Assembly (NCBI RefSeq): GCF_963667775.1
Contig: NZ_OY764015.1
Coordinates: forward strand, 433,501 to 497,500
Direction: 5' to 3'
Source: an uncultured Trichococcus sp.
Lineage (GTDB): Bacteria; Bacillota; Bacilli; Lactobacillales; Aerococcaceae
Length of the DNA: 64,000 bases
Part shown: one piece after another, positions 28,554-37,710 of the stretch
Numbering within the stretch: the first letter of the stretch is position 1
Layout: each line of letters opens with the position of its first letter
The notes under the pieces: model-generated
What the model saw: the letters and a program-made list of their open reading frames with translations, nothing else
The model's database searches: none
Told to the model about the DNA's origin: nothing
Made by a program: the position numbers and the translations under genes

Positions 28554-29063
28554 ATGAATACCCAAATCCAACTTAATGAACTGAAGCAAGCAATGAAACA
28601 AACAAAGGACCGTAGACTTTTTGAACGCTACCAAGCTGTCTTCCTATACTTAGATGGGCACACAATGAACGAAGTTGCACATATTGTCGGCCGTACTCGT
28701 AAGACCGTAAGCAATTACGTTTCCTCCTACCGAAAAGCAGGCCTCGACGGCCTAGTCCGGCACCATTCAAATGGGAGACCCAGACGGCTGACTGCTGATC
28801 AAGAGGCCTCGCTAGCCAGTGTCGTATCGACCCAACTTCCATCAGATCTTGCATTGGGAATGTTTGCTAACTGGACGCTTGATCTGATGATTATGTATGT
28901 GGAGAGGGAATGGGGAGTCACCTACACCGGCCGGGGTATGTCGCTCCTTATGGAGCGATTGGGTCTGACCTACACGCGCCCTACCTATACGCTGGCTAAG
29001 GCGGATTCAGAAAAGCAGCGTGTTTTTTTGGAGGAGACCTTCCCGGATCTAAAAAAAAACTGA
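28554..29063 (+). CDS. IS630 transposase, N-terminal frame (OrfA)
   Basis: HTH domain part of the transposase: YLDGHTMNEVAHIVGRTRKTVSNYV, then GLDGLVRHHSNGRPRRL. Start ATG at 28554 follows AGGAAGGG; TTG at 28545 is less likely. The frame ends at a TGA in CTAAAAAAAAACTGATG; slipping back one base on the A run continues into OrfB as LKKKLMEEKIDY. Confidence 0.85.
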   Translation: MNTQIQLNELKQAMKQTKDRRLFERYQAVFLYLDGHTMNEVAHIVGRTRKTVSNYVSSYRKAGLDGLVRHHSNGRPRRLTADQEASLASVVSTQLPSDLALGMFANWTLDLMIMYVEREWGVTYTGRGMSLLMERLGLTYTRPTYTLAKADSEKQRVFLEETFPDLKKN

Positions 29064-29593
29064 TGGAAGAGAAAATCGATTATCTCTTATTTCAAGATGA
29101 GTCCATGATTCGAGATTACCAAGCCATTCAACGGACTTGGTTCCTAAAAGGAAAACAACGGATAATCCCTACCTACGGAAAACATTGTGGTACGAAGCTG
29201 ATTGGCTGCTTAGACTACGAAACGGGTGAGGTCCTTTGCAGTGAGAAAGAGCACTACGACGCAGCCGCCTTCTTAGAATTCCTAGTCTTTGTTCTTGACC
29301 ATTATCGGGTTGGAAAGATAGTCATGATTCTGGATAATGCCCGTATCCACCATGCGAAACTGATCCAGCCTTTCTTGGAAGAGAACAAGGGGCGTTTGGA
29401 ACTCGTGTTCCTTCCTCCTTATAGTCCTAATCTCAACTTGATAGAGGGGCTATGGAAATGGCTGAAGGAGACGGTCATCAATAACGTATTTTTCTCAAGC
29501 ATCCAGAAAATCAATCTGGCGGTTCAGGGGTTCCTTGTTTGGATAAACGAACAGAGGGAGAGTGTCATTGACCGTCTCTGCGTGAAAATGTAG
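29063..29593 (+). CDS. IS630 transposase, catalytic frame (OrfB)
   Basis: DDE domain: QDESMI (first Asp), ILDNARIHHA (second Asp), and YSPNLNLIEGLWKWLK (Glu). It is in the -1 frame relative to OrfA, overlapping its stop. Probably produced as an OrfA-OrfB fusion by slippage on A9. Both halves look intact. Confidence 0.9.
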   Translation: MEEKIDYLLFQDESMIRDYQAIQRTWFLKGKQRIIPTYGKHCGTKLIGCLDYETGEVLCSEKEHYDAAAFLEFLVFVLDHYRVGKIVMILDNARIHHAKLIQPFLEENKGRLELVFLPPYSPNLNLIEGLWKWLKETVINNVFFSSIQKINLAVQGFLVWINEQRESVIDRLCVKM

Positions 29594-29598
29594 GGTAA

Positions 29599-30789
29599 TT
29601 ATTTAATTCGACTTATATAGCTAACCGCTTCTTTAATTCGATATAGCCCTTCAGATAATCTTTCATGAGAGGTTGCAATATTCAGACGCATAAACATTTT
29701 TCCCTCTTCACCATAGTCACACCCTGCATTTAGAGCTACCTTTCCTTTATTAACTAGTAGACGCATTAATTGATCGTCATCAAGTCCAAAATCTGAAAAG
29801 TCCAACCAAGCTAAGTAGGTCCCTTCAGGTTTTTTAAACTTCACGTTAGGAATTTCATTTTTAATAAAATCCTCTATAAAATTAAATTGTTCGTCAAAAT
29901 ATTGAAGCACTTGTTGTAGCCATACTGCCCCCTCATTTAATGCAGCTTCTGTTGCAGTCAAACCAATTGAGTTCATTTCCAAATGTAAATTAGGGCCACT
30001 ATTTCTTGCTTGAGAGTGAACAAATCGTTCCCGTAATGACTGATTAGGGATAAACGCATAAGAGCATTTCAATCCTGCTAAATTAAATGTTTTTGTTGGT
30101 GCGGTTAAAGCAATGGTAAACGCGTCTGAACCATCCAGTGCCAACATACTAGTGAATTTGTTAGGTTTAAAAACGATGTCTTGATGTATTTCATCGCTAA
30201 TGAGGATAACCTCGTACTTTTTACATAAATCTGCGACCTTTTTAAGTTCTGCGTACTTCCAAACACGGCCTCCAGGATTGTGAGGGTTACAGAAAATATA
30301 CATTTTTACTTGGCGGGTCTTCATTTTATCCTCAACGTCAGTGAAGTCAATGCTGTATTCTCCATCATTGCTAATTAATTTACTTGTTACTAACTCTCTA
30401 TTATTGAGTAAGACAGCGCTCGCGAATGGAGAATACACTGGATCATGAATTAATATAGCGTCTTCTTCCTGGGAAAAGGCTTGAATCGCGGTGCAAATAG
30501 AGGAAACTACTGCTGGCGAGAATACGATAGATGATTTAGTCAGTTGATAATTATGTTGAGTGGACTGCCAATTTATAATTGCCTGTATGAGAGAATCCGA
30601 TGGCGTTTTGTACCCATAGATTCCATTAGAGATTTCATCTTTTATGGCTTCAATAATCTTTGGCGATGTGACAAAGTCCATATCAGCAATCCAAAGTGGC
30701 AATAAATCTTTATTCCCAAATACCGTTTCCACCATATCCCATTTAACACTGCCTGTATCTATTCTGTTTACTGATTGATTAAAATCCAT
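29599..30789 (-). CDS. PatB/MalY-type PLP aminotransferase, probable cystathionine beta-lyase
   Basis: Fold-type I PLP enzyme of 396 residues. WIADMDF at the N-terminus, GIYGYKTP, FCNPHNPGGRVW and SDEIHQDIVF are typical, and the PLP lysine is in TAPTKTFNLAGLKCS. Close families cleave cystathionine or cysteine (PatB) or, as MalY, modulate maltose regulators. The last few codons fall in the IS630 right end, so the native C-terminus may have been replaced. It is divergent from an XRE regulator gene. Confidence 0.9.
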   Translation of the reverse strand: MDFNQSVNRIDTGSVKWDMVETVFGNKDLLPLWIADMDFVTSPKIIEAIKDEISNGIYGYKTPSDSLIQAIINWQSTQHNYQLTKSSIVFSPAVVSSICTAIQAFSQEEDAILIHDPVYSPFASAVLLNNRELVTSKLISNDGEYSIDFTDVEDKMKTRQVKMYIFCNPHNPGGRVWKYAELKKVADLCKKYEVILISDEIHQDIVFKPNKFTSMLALDGSDAFTIALTAPTKTFNLAGLKCSYAFIPNQSLRERFVHSQARNSGPNLHLEMNSIGLTATEAALNEGAVWLQQVLQYFDEQFNFIEDFIKNEIPNVKFKKPEGTYLAWLDFSDFGLDDDQLMRLLVNKGKVALNAGCDYGEEGKMFMRLNIATSHERLSEGLYRIKEAVSYISRIK

Positions 30790-30928
30790 TAGATATCCTC
30801 TCCCTTAGGTAAAACACTTTTATATCATTTGCCTTATATGTAATAATAGATATGTATCATCAAGAAATCCAACTGACAAAAAAATCGTTAAAATCAACTT
30901 TTTGAAATTAAAAGTATTCTAGATGCTG

Positions 30929-30942
30929 TGAAAACGATTTCA
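30929..30942. promoter_or_regulatory. Catabolite-responsive element (cre), perfect match
   Basis: TGAAAACGATTTCA matches the TGWAANCGNTNWCA consensus at every position. CcpA-HPr(Ser-P) would bind here. It is in the 268-base gap between the divergent patB-like and XRE genes. As a sugar operon remnant lies just downstream, the site may be a leftover of that operon. Confidence 0.7.
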
Positions 30943-31057
30943 AATCCGGCGGGGTGATAATCTATTCATCTTTTCGTCTAATTTCATCAAAAAGAATATT
31001 TATAATACTTTTTCATATAACCTCATTATAAAAATACAGACTATGGGAGAATGAACT

Positions 31058-31765
31058 ATGTCAGAAATATCGTCAGAATTGGGAAGAACCATCCGACACT
31101 TTCGAAAAAGCAAAGGAATAACGTTGGAAGAGTTAGGCGAGCAAATAAATAGAAGTAAATCTACTATGCAAAAGTACGAGGCAGGAAAAATTATCATTGA
31201 TATTGAAACTTTTTATGAAATTGCTTATGCCCTTAAGATACATCCAGAACAACTTTTGTATAGCAAATCCAACCTTTTGATGGAAACCAACTCTGCTAAT
31301 CCAAAAACGTTATTTAAGGAGTCAACGACTCTATATTCATATATGTATGATGGACGAATCAATAAATTGCTTCGTTCCCTTTTTATAATTTCTAATCATT
31401 CGGAACAGGGGAGGTTTCCGACTGCATTCTATATGAATATACCAACATTTGATAAATACATGTTTGCTGAGAACACTTACTTCGGCTATTCTCAACATCA
31501 CGATACATTCACATCCATGTTCCTTACACACAGTTCAACTGAAGTTGAAAACGTATCGATAACCATTTTGTCGACATTTCAAGAAACAACGGAGCGTTTG
31601 GGAATGATGAGTGGAATCTCGTTTCGTCCCTTCATGCCAGTGTCCTTTAAGATGCTCTTTTCTAAAACGCCTCTTAAAGAAGATGAAGAGCTCATTAAAC
31701 GTTTAAAAATCAATCAAAATGATATACGCATGATGAAATTATTTAATATGTTTAATATTATGTGA
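31058..31765 (+). CDS. XRE-family transcriptional regulator
   Basis: 235 residues. The N-terminal HTH_3 (about 8-65) reads LGRTIRHFRKSKGITLEELGEQINRSKSTMQKYEAGK in segments; the rest is an unrecognised C-terminal domain of about 160 residues. AT-rich compared with the flanking sugar genes. Divergent from the PatB-like gene, which it probably regulates. Its TGA stop directly abuts, in the same frame, the remnant of a transporter gene. Confidence 0.85.
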   Translation: MSEISSELGRTIRHFRKSKGITLEELGEQINRSKSTMQKYEAGKIIIDIETFYEIAYALKIHPEQLLYSKSNLLMETNSANPKTLFKESTTLYSYMYDGRINKLLRSLFIISNHSEQGRFPTAFYMNIPTFDKYMFAENTYFGYSQHHDTFTSMFLTHSSTEVENVSITILSTFQETTERLGMMSGISFRPFMPVSFKMLFSKTPLKEDEELIKRLKINQNDIRMMKLFNMFNIM

Positions 31766-32026
31766 TTTTTTGAATACGGTGAATGGAAAACCGGCATTCA
31801 AACAGCTGGTTTGGCGAACTCAGCTTCTTCATTCGGCAGCAAGGTAGGCTGCGGATTGGGTAGTGCCCTCTTGGGATGGATCATCGCTGCTGTAAATGTA
31901 GTCTACATTTATGTTCTATTAGTACTGATAGCGGTTTCGTTAATTTTCATCTACCTCTATAAATTGGACAAAGAATATGATAATATTATTAAAGACTTAG
32001 ATGAACGAAAACTAAAGCAACAATAG
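31766..32026 (+). pseudogene. C-terminal remnant of a GPH-family sugar:cation symporter
   Basis: About 86 codons: FEYGEWKTGIQTAGLANSAS is the hallmark of the last part of MelB/YicJ-type (GPH) symporters, followed by the last two membrane helices and the charged tail DKEYDNIIKDLDER. The upstream ~370 codons are missing; the frame begins right at the XRE stop. It marks a deletion or replacement in which the IS630-patB-XRE segment took the place of the transporter 5' part. The TTG at 31811 has no ribosome binding site. Confidence 0.85.
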
Positions 32027-32029
32027 TGT

Positions 32030-32070
32030 TCAGGGTGAGGCGTATTACTCGCCGAGCCCTGATTTTTTTT
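32030..32070 (+). terminator. Intrinsic terminator after the symporter remnant
   Basis: TCAGGG and GGCG pair with CGCC and CCCTGA, then eight T. Confidence 0.8.
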
Positions 32071-32117
32071 GTTTTGAAGAGCGGATGCATTCATAAATGA
32101 GCGAAGGCGGAATAGAC

Positions 32118-33041
32118 ATGAAGAAAAACTATTTAAGCATCGACATCGGCGGCACGAACATCAAATTGGCTTTGATCGACCATTCGGGACAGATCCAGTC
32201 CAAGAAGCAGGTGAGGACGCCGCATGAATACGGTGCATTCATTGCCACATTGGAAAATGAAATTGAATTGGTGCAGGATGAGATTCGCGGAATCGCCTTC
32301 AGCTGTCCAGGGAAAGTCGATACGAATACGGGCCTGATTTCCTTCGGCGGAGCGTTGCCTTTCCTGGATGGCGTTTCCTTCGTCGAAGTATTCCAATCGA
32401 AATTTCAGGTTCCCATCTCGGTCATCAATGACGGCAAAGCGGCTGCGTTGTCAGAATTGTGGCTCGGTAATCTGAATGGCATCGAAAACGGACTGGCTTT
32501 AGTGCTCGGAACCGGCATCGGAGGAGGGCTGATACTTGAAGGCAAGCTCTATCAAGGCAAGCATTTCCAAGCCGGCGAATTGAGCTTCATGATGAAACAA
32601 TCCGACAAGCCATCTTTCGACGACATGTACGGAAAGACCGGCTCGGCTGTTGGACTCGTCAAGAAGGTGAACCTGGAACTGGGGACCGAGGATACGAAGG
32701 ACGGGGCGGTTGCCTTCGAGGCGATCAATCAAAAAGACCCGAATATCTATCCAATTTTCGAGTCCTTCGCCAAGGAAATCGCCTACATGATCTGCAATAT
32801 CCAAGCCATCCTTGACCTCGAAAAGATCGTCATCGGCGGAGGGATCAGCGCGCAACCAATCGTAACCGAAGAAATCCGCAAGCAATACCGCGCCATCCGC
32901 GCCGGGCTGCCTTTCCTGGAGAATACCTTGACTGAAGTCGAAATCGACAGCTGCCGCTTCCTGAATGATGCAAACCTGTTGGGAGCCTTGTATCAGCTTT
33001 TGCTGAATGCGGATGAAGAACTGTCAATGCCATCTATCTGA
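32118..33041 (+). CDS. ROK-family sugar kinase, BglK-like
   Basis: 307 residues. SIDIGGTNIKLALID is the phosphate loop of ROK kinases; GLALVLGTGIGGGLI and VIGGGISAQP are the other conserved glycine motifs. The Cys-rich zinc motif of glucokinases and NagC is missing (GELSFMMKQSDKPSF stands there), as in BglK-type beta-glucoside kinases. ATG at 32118 has a GGCGGA site; an in-frame ATG at 32097 is possible. It lies downstream of the symporter remnant and was perhaps in the same operon. Confidence 0.85.
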   Translation: MKKNYLSIDIGGTNIKLALIDHSGQIQSKKQVRTPHEYGAFIATLENEIELVQDEIRGIAFSCPGKVDTNTGLISFGGALPFLDGVSFVEVFQSKFQVPISVINDGKAAALSELWLGNLNGIENGLALVLGTGIGGGLILEGKLYQGKHFQAGELSFMMKQSDKPSFDDMYGKTGSAVGLVKKVNLELGTEDTKDGAVAFEAINQKDPNIYPIFESFAKEIAYMICNIQAILDLEKIVIGGGISAQPIVTEEIRKQYRAIRAGLPFLENTLTEVEIDSCRFLNDANLLGALYQLLLNADEELSMPSI

Positions 33042-33078
33042 TTGGACATAACTAATCAATCTGGAATGTAAAAAAATA

Positions 33079-33129
33079 GAAATAACCTCCAACGAGCAAG
33101 CAATACTGCTCTATGTGGAGGTTATTTTC
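33079..33129. terminator. Bidirectional terminator between ROK kinase and alpha-galactosidase
   Basis: AAATAACCTCCA pairs with TGGAGGTTATTTT, with A- and T-rich sides serving the two convergent genes. Confidence 0.85.
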
Positions 33130-33146
33130 ATTTTTAAAACTTATCC

Positions 33147-35339
33147 TTAACACTTTTCAAAATCCAATCTCAAAGCTAGGTGATCGCCGATCGGGTTCTC
33201 CAATGCAATGCCGCAATTAGCGAGTTCCGATCCGGAATACTGTGTCTGGCTGCTGACCTCGACGTAGTTTGCTTTCAGGTTAATAAAGGGAATCTTGATC
33301 AGCAATGACAGCTCTGATACATCATAGGTATTGCGGAAGACGTAAACGATAATTTTATTCCGGGCCTCATCAGTGAACATCCAGGTACAGTGGTTGGTGT
33401 CGAAGGGTGATTCCAATCGATAAAATTCACTTGCCATCAAGAAGTCCCGATCTTCCTTGTAGCCTTCGACATGGGCTTTGACGACAGCTTTTTCGTGGTC
33501 GCTGAGCTGCATGATGTCCATCTCATAGCCCATATTCGTGGAGGAAGCGAGATGCTTCCGCGTTTCGAAATCTATCACGCGTCCCGTTTGATGATTCGGT
33601 ACGGATGAAACATGACCAGTCAAGGAATAAGGCGGAAACAGGTAGGAAGCGCCGTATTGGATCCGCTGTCTGTCCAAGCCATCGGTGTTATCGCTGGCCC
33701 AAGTTTGGGGCATGAAGTATAACATTCCCGGATCCAATCTTCCGCCGCCGCTTGAGCAATTCTCAAAAAGGACTTCAGGGAAAAGAGTCGTTATCGTATC
33801 GAGTATGCGGTAAAGCCCCAGCATGTAACGGTGCGAGTACTCGTTCGCGTGAGTTCGATTCGGTAAGTTGGAAGCCGGGTCCGTTATATGGCGGTTCATG
33901 TCCCATTTGATGTAGCTGATTCCGAAATCGTTGATGCTTCGCGTCAGCAGGTCGATAATGAAAGTTTGGACTTCTGCGTTCGTGAGGTCAAGAATGTACT
34001 GGCTCCTTCCCAGCAGCGGTTCGTATTCCGCGGTACGCATGACCCAATCCGGATGGCTCTGGATCAGATCGCTGTTTGGCGAAATCATTTCCGGTTCGAA
34101 CCAGATGCCGAATTGCAGATCCCGTTCCTTTGCATAATCAACAAGGGGCTTGATGCCGTTCGGGAATTTATTTGCATCCACTTGCCAGTCGCCAAGAGAA
34201 GTCTTGCTACTGTTCCGTTCCCCGAACCACCCGTCATCCAGCACAACAGTCTCAAAGCCCATTTCCTTGGCGGAATCGATAAGATCTTTCATTATTTTTT
34301 CTGAAACGTCGAAGTAACTCATTTCCCAGCTGTTCACCAAAACCGGACGCGATTTCTTGACCCAGTTTTGGGGAATCAGATGATTATTGAAAAAACGATG
34401 GAACGCATTCGAATTTCCATTGTAGCCTTTGTCGCTAAAGCTCAACACAGCTTGAGGGCTCTGAAACGATTCACCAGGGCCAAGTTGCCATGCGAACGTA
34501 TCCGGGTTCAAACCAATCTGTAAACGCAAGTGATCATACTGATCCCTTTCAAGATTACTCAGATGGTTGCCGCTGTAGATCAAGGTCATTGCGTGTACGT
34601 CACCGGAAAATTCTGTGGCATCCTTAGAAATCGATAGATAGGGCGGGTATTGAGGTCCGCTTGCGCCGCGGTTGCTGCCGACCGAAAACTTGCCATGGCT
34701 GATGGGCTGACGGTTCAATTGATATTCCTTTTGGTGTGTCCCATAAAAAGTGGTGCTCATCTGACCATCGTAACGCATATCAATTGAGGCGCTGAAGAGC
34801 TTTTCAATCTGCACACCGGAATGGCTCTCGTTGATGATTTTGCTTGACCGGATGATGACGTCTGCATCCTCAAAAATCGTATAAGACAGTAGCAAACGGA
34901 TGCTTGAAATAGGATCGACCAAATGAATGGTCAGTGTCTGAGAATCTGAATTGGGTATGTCTCTTGCATGGGGAAACGAAGTGAATGCAGGAGCCCCATC
35001 AAATATTTCAAATTTCTCATAGGAAAAGCGGCTGACGGTATAGCCATTGCCCATTCTTATCTGAACGGAAGGTTCACGGTAATCGCCTTGGTTAGGGAAG
35101 CTCACTTCCAGTGGCACGTATTCAAGGGAGAATGCAGGACGCTCGGGAACAGTCATGGCTGCAAAAGTCCGTTTTTTTAATGTCGGTTTATTCGAGAAAG
35201 AATAGGATTCTATCCTTTTTCCCCAATGACGATGCGCCAAATAAGTATCCTCAATAATCTCAAAGACATAGCTTATATTGTCGTTCATAAGGTGGAAGAC
35301 TTGACTTTGATCATCGTATACAATCATTTGTCGGTTCAT
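33147..35339 (-). CDS. Alpha-galactosidase, GH36 family
   Basis: 730 residues, the normal length for RafA/AgaN-type enzymes that remove galactose from raffinose and melibiose. The beta-sandwich N-terminal part precedes the barrel with VLDDGWFG, the nucleophile Asp in YIKWDMNR and the acid/base Asp in WASDNTDGLDR; ENCSSGGGRLDPGM lies between them. No signal peptide, so it is intracellular. Its start overlaps the araC-type regulator gene stop, so the two form an operon on the minus strand. Confidence 0.96.
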   Translation of the reverse strand: MNRQMIVYDDQSQVFHLMNDNISYVFEIIEDTYLAHRHWGKRIESYSFSNKPTLKKRTFAAMTVPERPAFSLEYVPLEVSFPNQGDYREPSVQIRMGNGYTVSRFSYEKFEIFDGAPAFTSFPHARDIPNSDSQTLTIHLVDPISSIRLLLSYTIFEDADVIIRSSKIINESHSGVQIEKLFSASIDMRYDGQMSTTFYGTHQKEYQLNRQPISHGKFSVGSNRGASGPQYPPYLSISKDATEFSGDVHAMTLIYSGNHLSNLERDQYDHLRLQIGLNPDTFAWQLGPGESFQSPQAVLSFSDKGYNGNSNAFHRFFNNHLIPQNWVKKSRPVLVNSWEMSYFDVSEKIMKDLIDSAKEMGFETVVLDDGWFGERNSSKTSLGDWQVDANKFPNGIKPLVDYAKERDLQFGIWFEPEMISPNSDLIQSHPDWVMRTAEYEPLLGRSQYILDLTNAEVQTFIIDLLTRSINDFGISYIKWDMNRHITDPASNLPNRTHANEYSHRYMLGLYRILDTITTLFPEVLFENCSSGGGRLDPGMLYFMPQTWASDNTDGLDRQRIQYGASYLFPPYSLTGHVSSVPNHQTGRVIDFETRKHLASSTNMGYEMDIMQLSDHEKAVVKAHVEGYKEDRDFLMASEFYRLESPFDTNHCTWMFTDEARNKIIVYVFRNTYDVSELSLLIKIPFINLKANYVEVSSQTQYSGSELANCGIALENPIGDHLALRLDFEKC

Positions 35340-36196
35340 TTTTTGTAATCCTTTCGATATTGAGATGGAGATAGGCTGCTTTCTTTTCTGAAAAAATTAG
35401 AGAATGAAAGGGCATCGCTGAAACCTACGGAGCTGCCGATGATGTTGATCGGATCTTCCGTAGCTATCAGCAACTCTTTGGCTTTGTTGATTTTTAAATT
35501 TGTCAGGTATTTTTTTGGACTGATTCCCATTTCGGATTTGAAGACTCCCGCCAGGTAGCTCGGATGGATGCCAGCAAAGTCAGCGATATCAGAAATATGG
35601 ATATCGTCATGATAATGCAAATCCATATATCTCACCGCTTTAGATGAAACCGATGAGGAGTAGCTGGTGTTCGAATGTTTGATGCACTCCTCGAGCAGGG
35701 TTCCGATGATGTCATACATGACCCCATTGATCTTTAAGAAAGAAGCGGTGCTGTCATCGTTGGACATATCGATGATCTTCATTATTTTGTTTTCATACAA
35801 TTCGGCATCCGCGCAATCCAAAACAAAATGTTCTTCACTCGACTGCATCAGCATTTGGACATAATTATGCGATTGGATACCCAGAAAGCCTATCCAGGAA
35901 TATTTCCATGGTGAATCCACAGCGGCGGTATAGGTGGAAATTTCGCCTGCAGGGACAATAAAGAGTTGATTCTCATGAACCTCAAACTTTTTATCATTGA
36001 TTTCCAGTGAGCCTTTGCCCTCCTTAACAAAATGAATAAAGTGATAATCTCTGCGCTTTGGCCCGTAGCTGTACCCAGCTTCACAGTATTCAATCCCACT
36101 GTTGTAAAGTATGAAATCCGAGATGCTCTTTTTGGAAAAATCGGTGAACTTATCGGTGTACTCTCTAATATTTTTATCCATGGTTTCATTATACAT
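35336..36196 (-). CDS. AraC-family regulator, MsmR/RafR-like
   Basis: 286 residues: N-terminal cupin sensing domain (HFVKEGKGSLEINDKKFEV) and two C-terminal HTH motifs (HISDIADFAGIHPSYLAGVFK, and PINIIGSSVGFSDALSFSNFFRK). Such proteins activate raffinose/sucrose genes in related cocci. It shares a 158-base control region with the divergent scrB-scrA operon. Confidence 0.92.
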   Translation of the reverse strand: MYNETMDKNIREYTDKFTDFSKKSISDFILYNSGIEYCEAGYSYGPKRRDYHFIHFVKEGKGSLEINDKKFEVHENQLFIVPAGEISTYTAAVDSPWKYSWIGFLGIQSHNYVQMLMQSSEEHFVLDCADAELYENKIMKIIDMSNDDSTASFLKINGVMYDIIGTLLEECIKHSNTSYSSSVSSKAVRYMDLHYHDDIHISDIADFAGIHPSYLAGVFKSEMGISPKKYLTNLKINKAKELLIATEDPINIIGSSVGFSDALSFSNFFRKESSLSPSQYRKDYKK

Positions 36197-36304
36197 ATAT
36201 CACTCCCGATGGCTATCTTGATATTAGAATTTTCCATATACCTATGTGTTTTTTCCATATTCTATTCGGGGTAAGCTCTGTTATTATGTGTCTAACAAGA
36301 ACGA

Positions 36305-36319
36305 ATGAAAGCGCATCAA
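36305..36319 (+). promoter_or_regulatory. Possible cre site upstream of scrB
   Basis: ATGAAAGCGCATCAA fits the cre consensus with one mismatch. It lies about 40 bases before the scrB start, where CcpA binding would block transcription. Confidence 0.4.
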
Positions 36320-36354
36320 TTCAGTTTGTTAATTTGAATGGAGGAGGGATTATC

Positions 36355-37710
36355 ATTAAGGAAAATCCATATCGGAATTATTTTCATCTGGAACCCGATC
36401 GAGGACTATTGAACGATCCGAATGGGTTGATTCAATTTCAAGGGAGATATTATTTTTTCCATCAATGGAATAGGTTTGGTTTGGATCACGGCTATAAGGA
36501 GTGGGGAGCATTTACATCGTCGGATTTGAACAATTGGGATCATTTGGGTTCAGCACTATTGCCCGACAGCAAGGAAGACAGCGATGGTGTCTATTCCGGA
36601 AGCGCCATTGAACATGACAATAAGCTTTATGTTTTCTATACCGGCAACACGAAGAACAACGGAACGCGTAAAACCTATCAAAGGATGGCCTGTTCCTCGA
36701 ATGGCAACACATTCATCAAGAGCGAAAAGGTAATTGAAACACCAAATGGTTTTACAGAACATCACAGAGACCCAAAAGTGTGGCAGTCGGACGGAATGTG
36801 GTGGATGATTGTAGGAGCGCAGACAATTGAGCAAGTTGGTGCCATCAATTTGTTCAGCTCAACTGATTTAGAAGAATGGAAATATGAAGGGGTGTTCTAC
36901 TCGGCGCAAACGCTGGATCAAATGTGCGAATGTCCGGATTACTTTCAATTGGGCGATGCTGAAATTTTGGTGGTATGTCCCCAAAAAAGAACTTCGCTAT
37001 TAAACGGAAACGAGAACATTTCCAGCTATGCGGGCTATATTGTGGGAACTTTTGAAAAAAATAACAAGCGTTTTCGTCCGGAGAGCGATATTATTTTGAT
37101 GGATGAAGGGTTTGATTTTTACGCTCCGCAGTCTTTTATTGATGAAAAAAACAGAAGAATTGTGGTCGGGTGGATGTCGCGGATGGATGAAGCAGAAGAA
37201 CGGGCATGTCCGACTGCAGCTTTCAATTACTTGCATTGCCTTACGATCCCAAGGGAACTATTTTGGGAAAACGATCGTCTTTATCAACGGCCGTTGGCAG
37301 AGTTGAAAATGCTGAGGAAGAAACGAAATACGTCAACCGAAACCAATGCTGCTTTTCTTTCTGACAGCGCGTCTTACGAGTTACATCTACAACTCGTCAA
37401 TCAAACGACCCCATTAGAAATATCCATGAATAATGGGAATACGGTCATCCATTTTGATGGCAGATCAAAATTGGTCATCAGTCGCATAAACTGGGTTTCC
37501 GGCCAACGTGAACAAAAGGAACTGCACGTTCCCGAACTATTTGAAATCCAAATACTCAACGATACGTCAGCTATGGAAATTTTTATGAATAAAGGTGAAA
37601 AAGTATTCTCAATGCGTTACTTTTGTGAAGAAGAACAGCGCGATATTTCTTATAAGGGTCTACAAGCGAATGGCTCAATCGATTATTATTCGTATCAGGA
37701 GGAAGTCTAA
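36355..37710 (+). CDS. scrB: Sucrose-6-phosphate hydrolase, GH32, with ATT start
   Basis: GH32 beta-fructosidase of about 451 residues: nucleophile Asp in LLNDPNG, RDPKVW, and acid/base Glu in CECPDYF, with a C-terminal beta-sandwich. It splits sucrose 6-phosphate made by the adjacent PTS protein. GAGGAGG (36341-36347) has no ATG, GTG or TTG at suitable distance; ATT at 36355 lies 7 bases behind it and begins IKENPYRNYFHLEP, where the protein should begin. In-frame ATG codons at 36244 and 36286 have no ribosome binding site. The stop overlaps the scrA start by one base. Confidence 0.9.
   Translation: MKENPYRNYFHLEPDRGLLNDPNGLIQFQGRYYFFHQWNRFGLDHGYKEWGAFTSSDLNNWDHLGSALLPDSKEDSDGVYSGSAIEHDNKLYVFYTGNTKNNGTRKTYQRMACSSNGNTFIKSEKVIETPNGFTEHHRDPKVWQSDGMWWMIVGAQTIEQVGAINLFSSTDLEEWKYEGVFYSAQTLDQMCECPDYFQLGDAEILVVCPQKRTSLLNGNENISSYAGYIVGTFEKNNKRFRPESDIILMDEGFDFYAPQSFIDEKNRRIVVGWMSRMDEAEERACPTAAFNYLHCLTIPRELFWENDRLYQRPLAELKMLRKKRNTSTETNAAFLSDSASYELHLQLVNQTTPLEISMNNGNTVIHFDGRSKLVISRINWVSGQREQKELHVPELFEIQILNDTSAMEIFMNKGEKVFSMRYFCEEEQRDISYKGLQANGSIDYYSYQEEV

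Larger units (their letters stand above)
28482..29616. mobile_element. IS630-family insertion sequence (ends approximate)
   Basis: Two overlapping transposase frames joined by a putative -1 frameshift lie between similar but imperfect ends: both sides show TATA followed by a GAATT-AAT segment in inverted orientation. IS630 elements insert at TA. Exact ends cannot be fixed by eye. The right end overlaps the last codons of the PatB gene. Confidence 0.75.
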
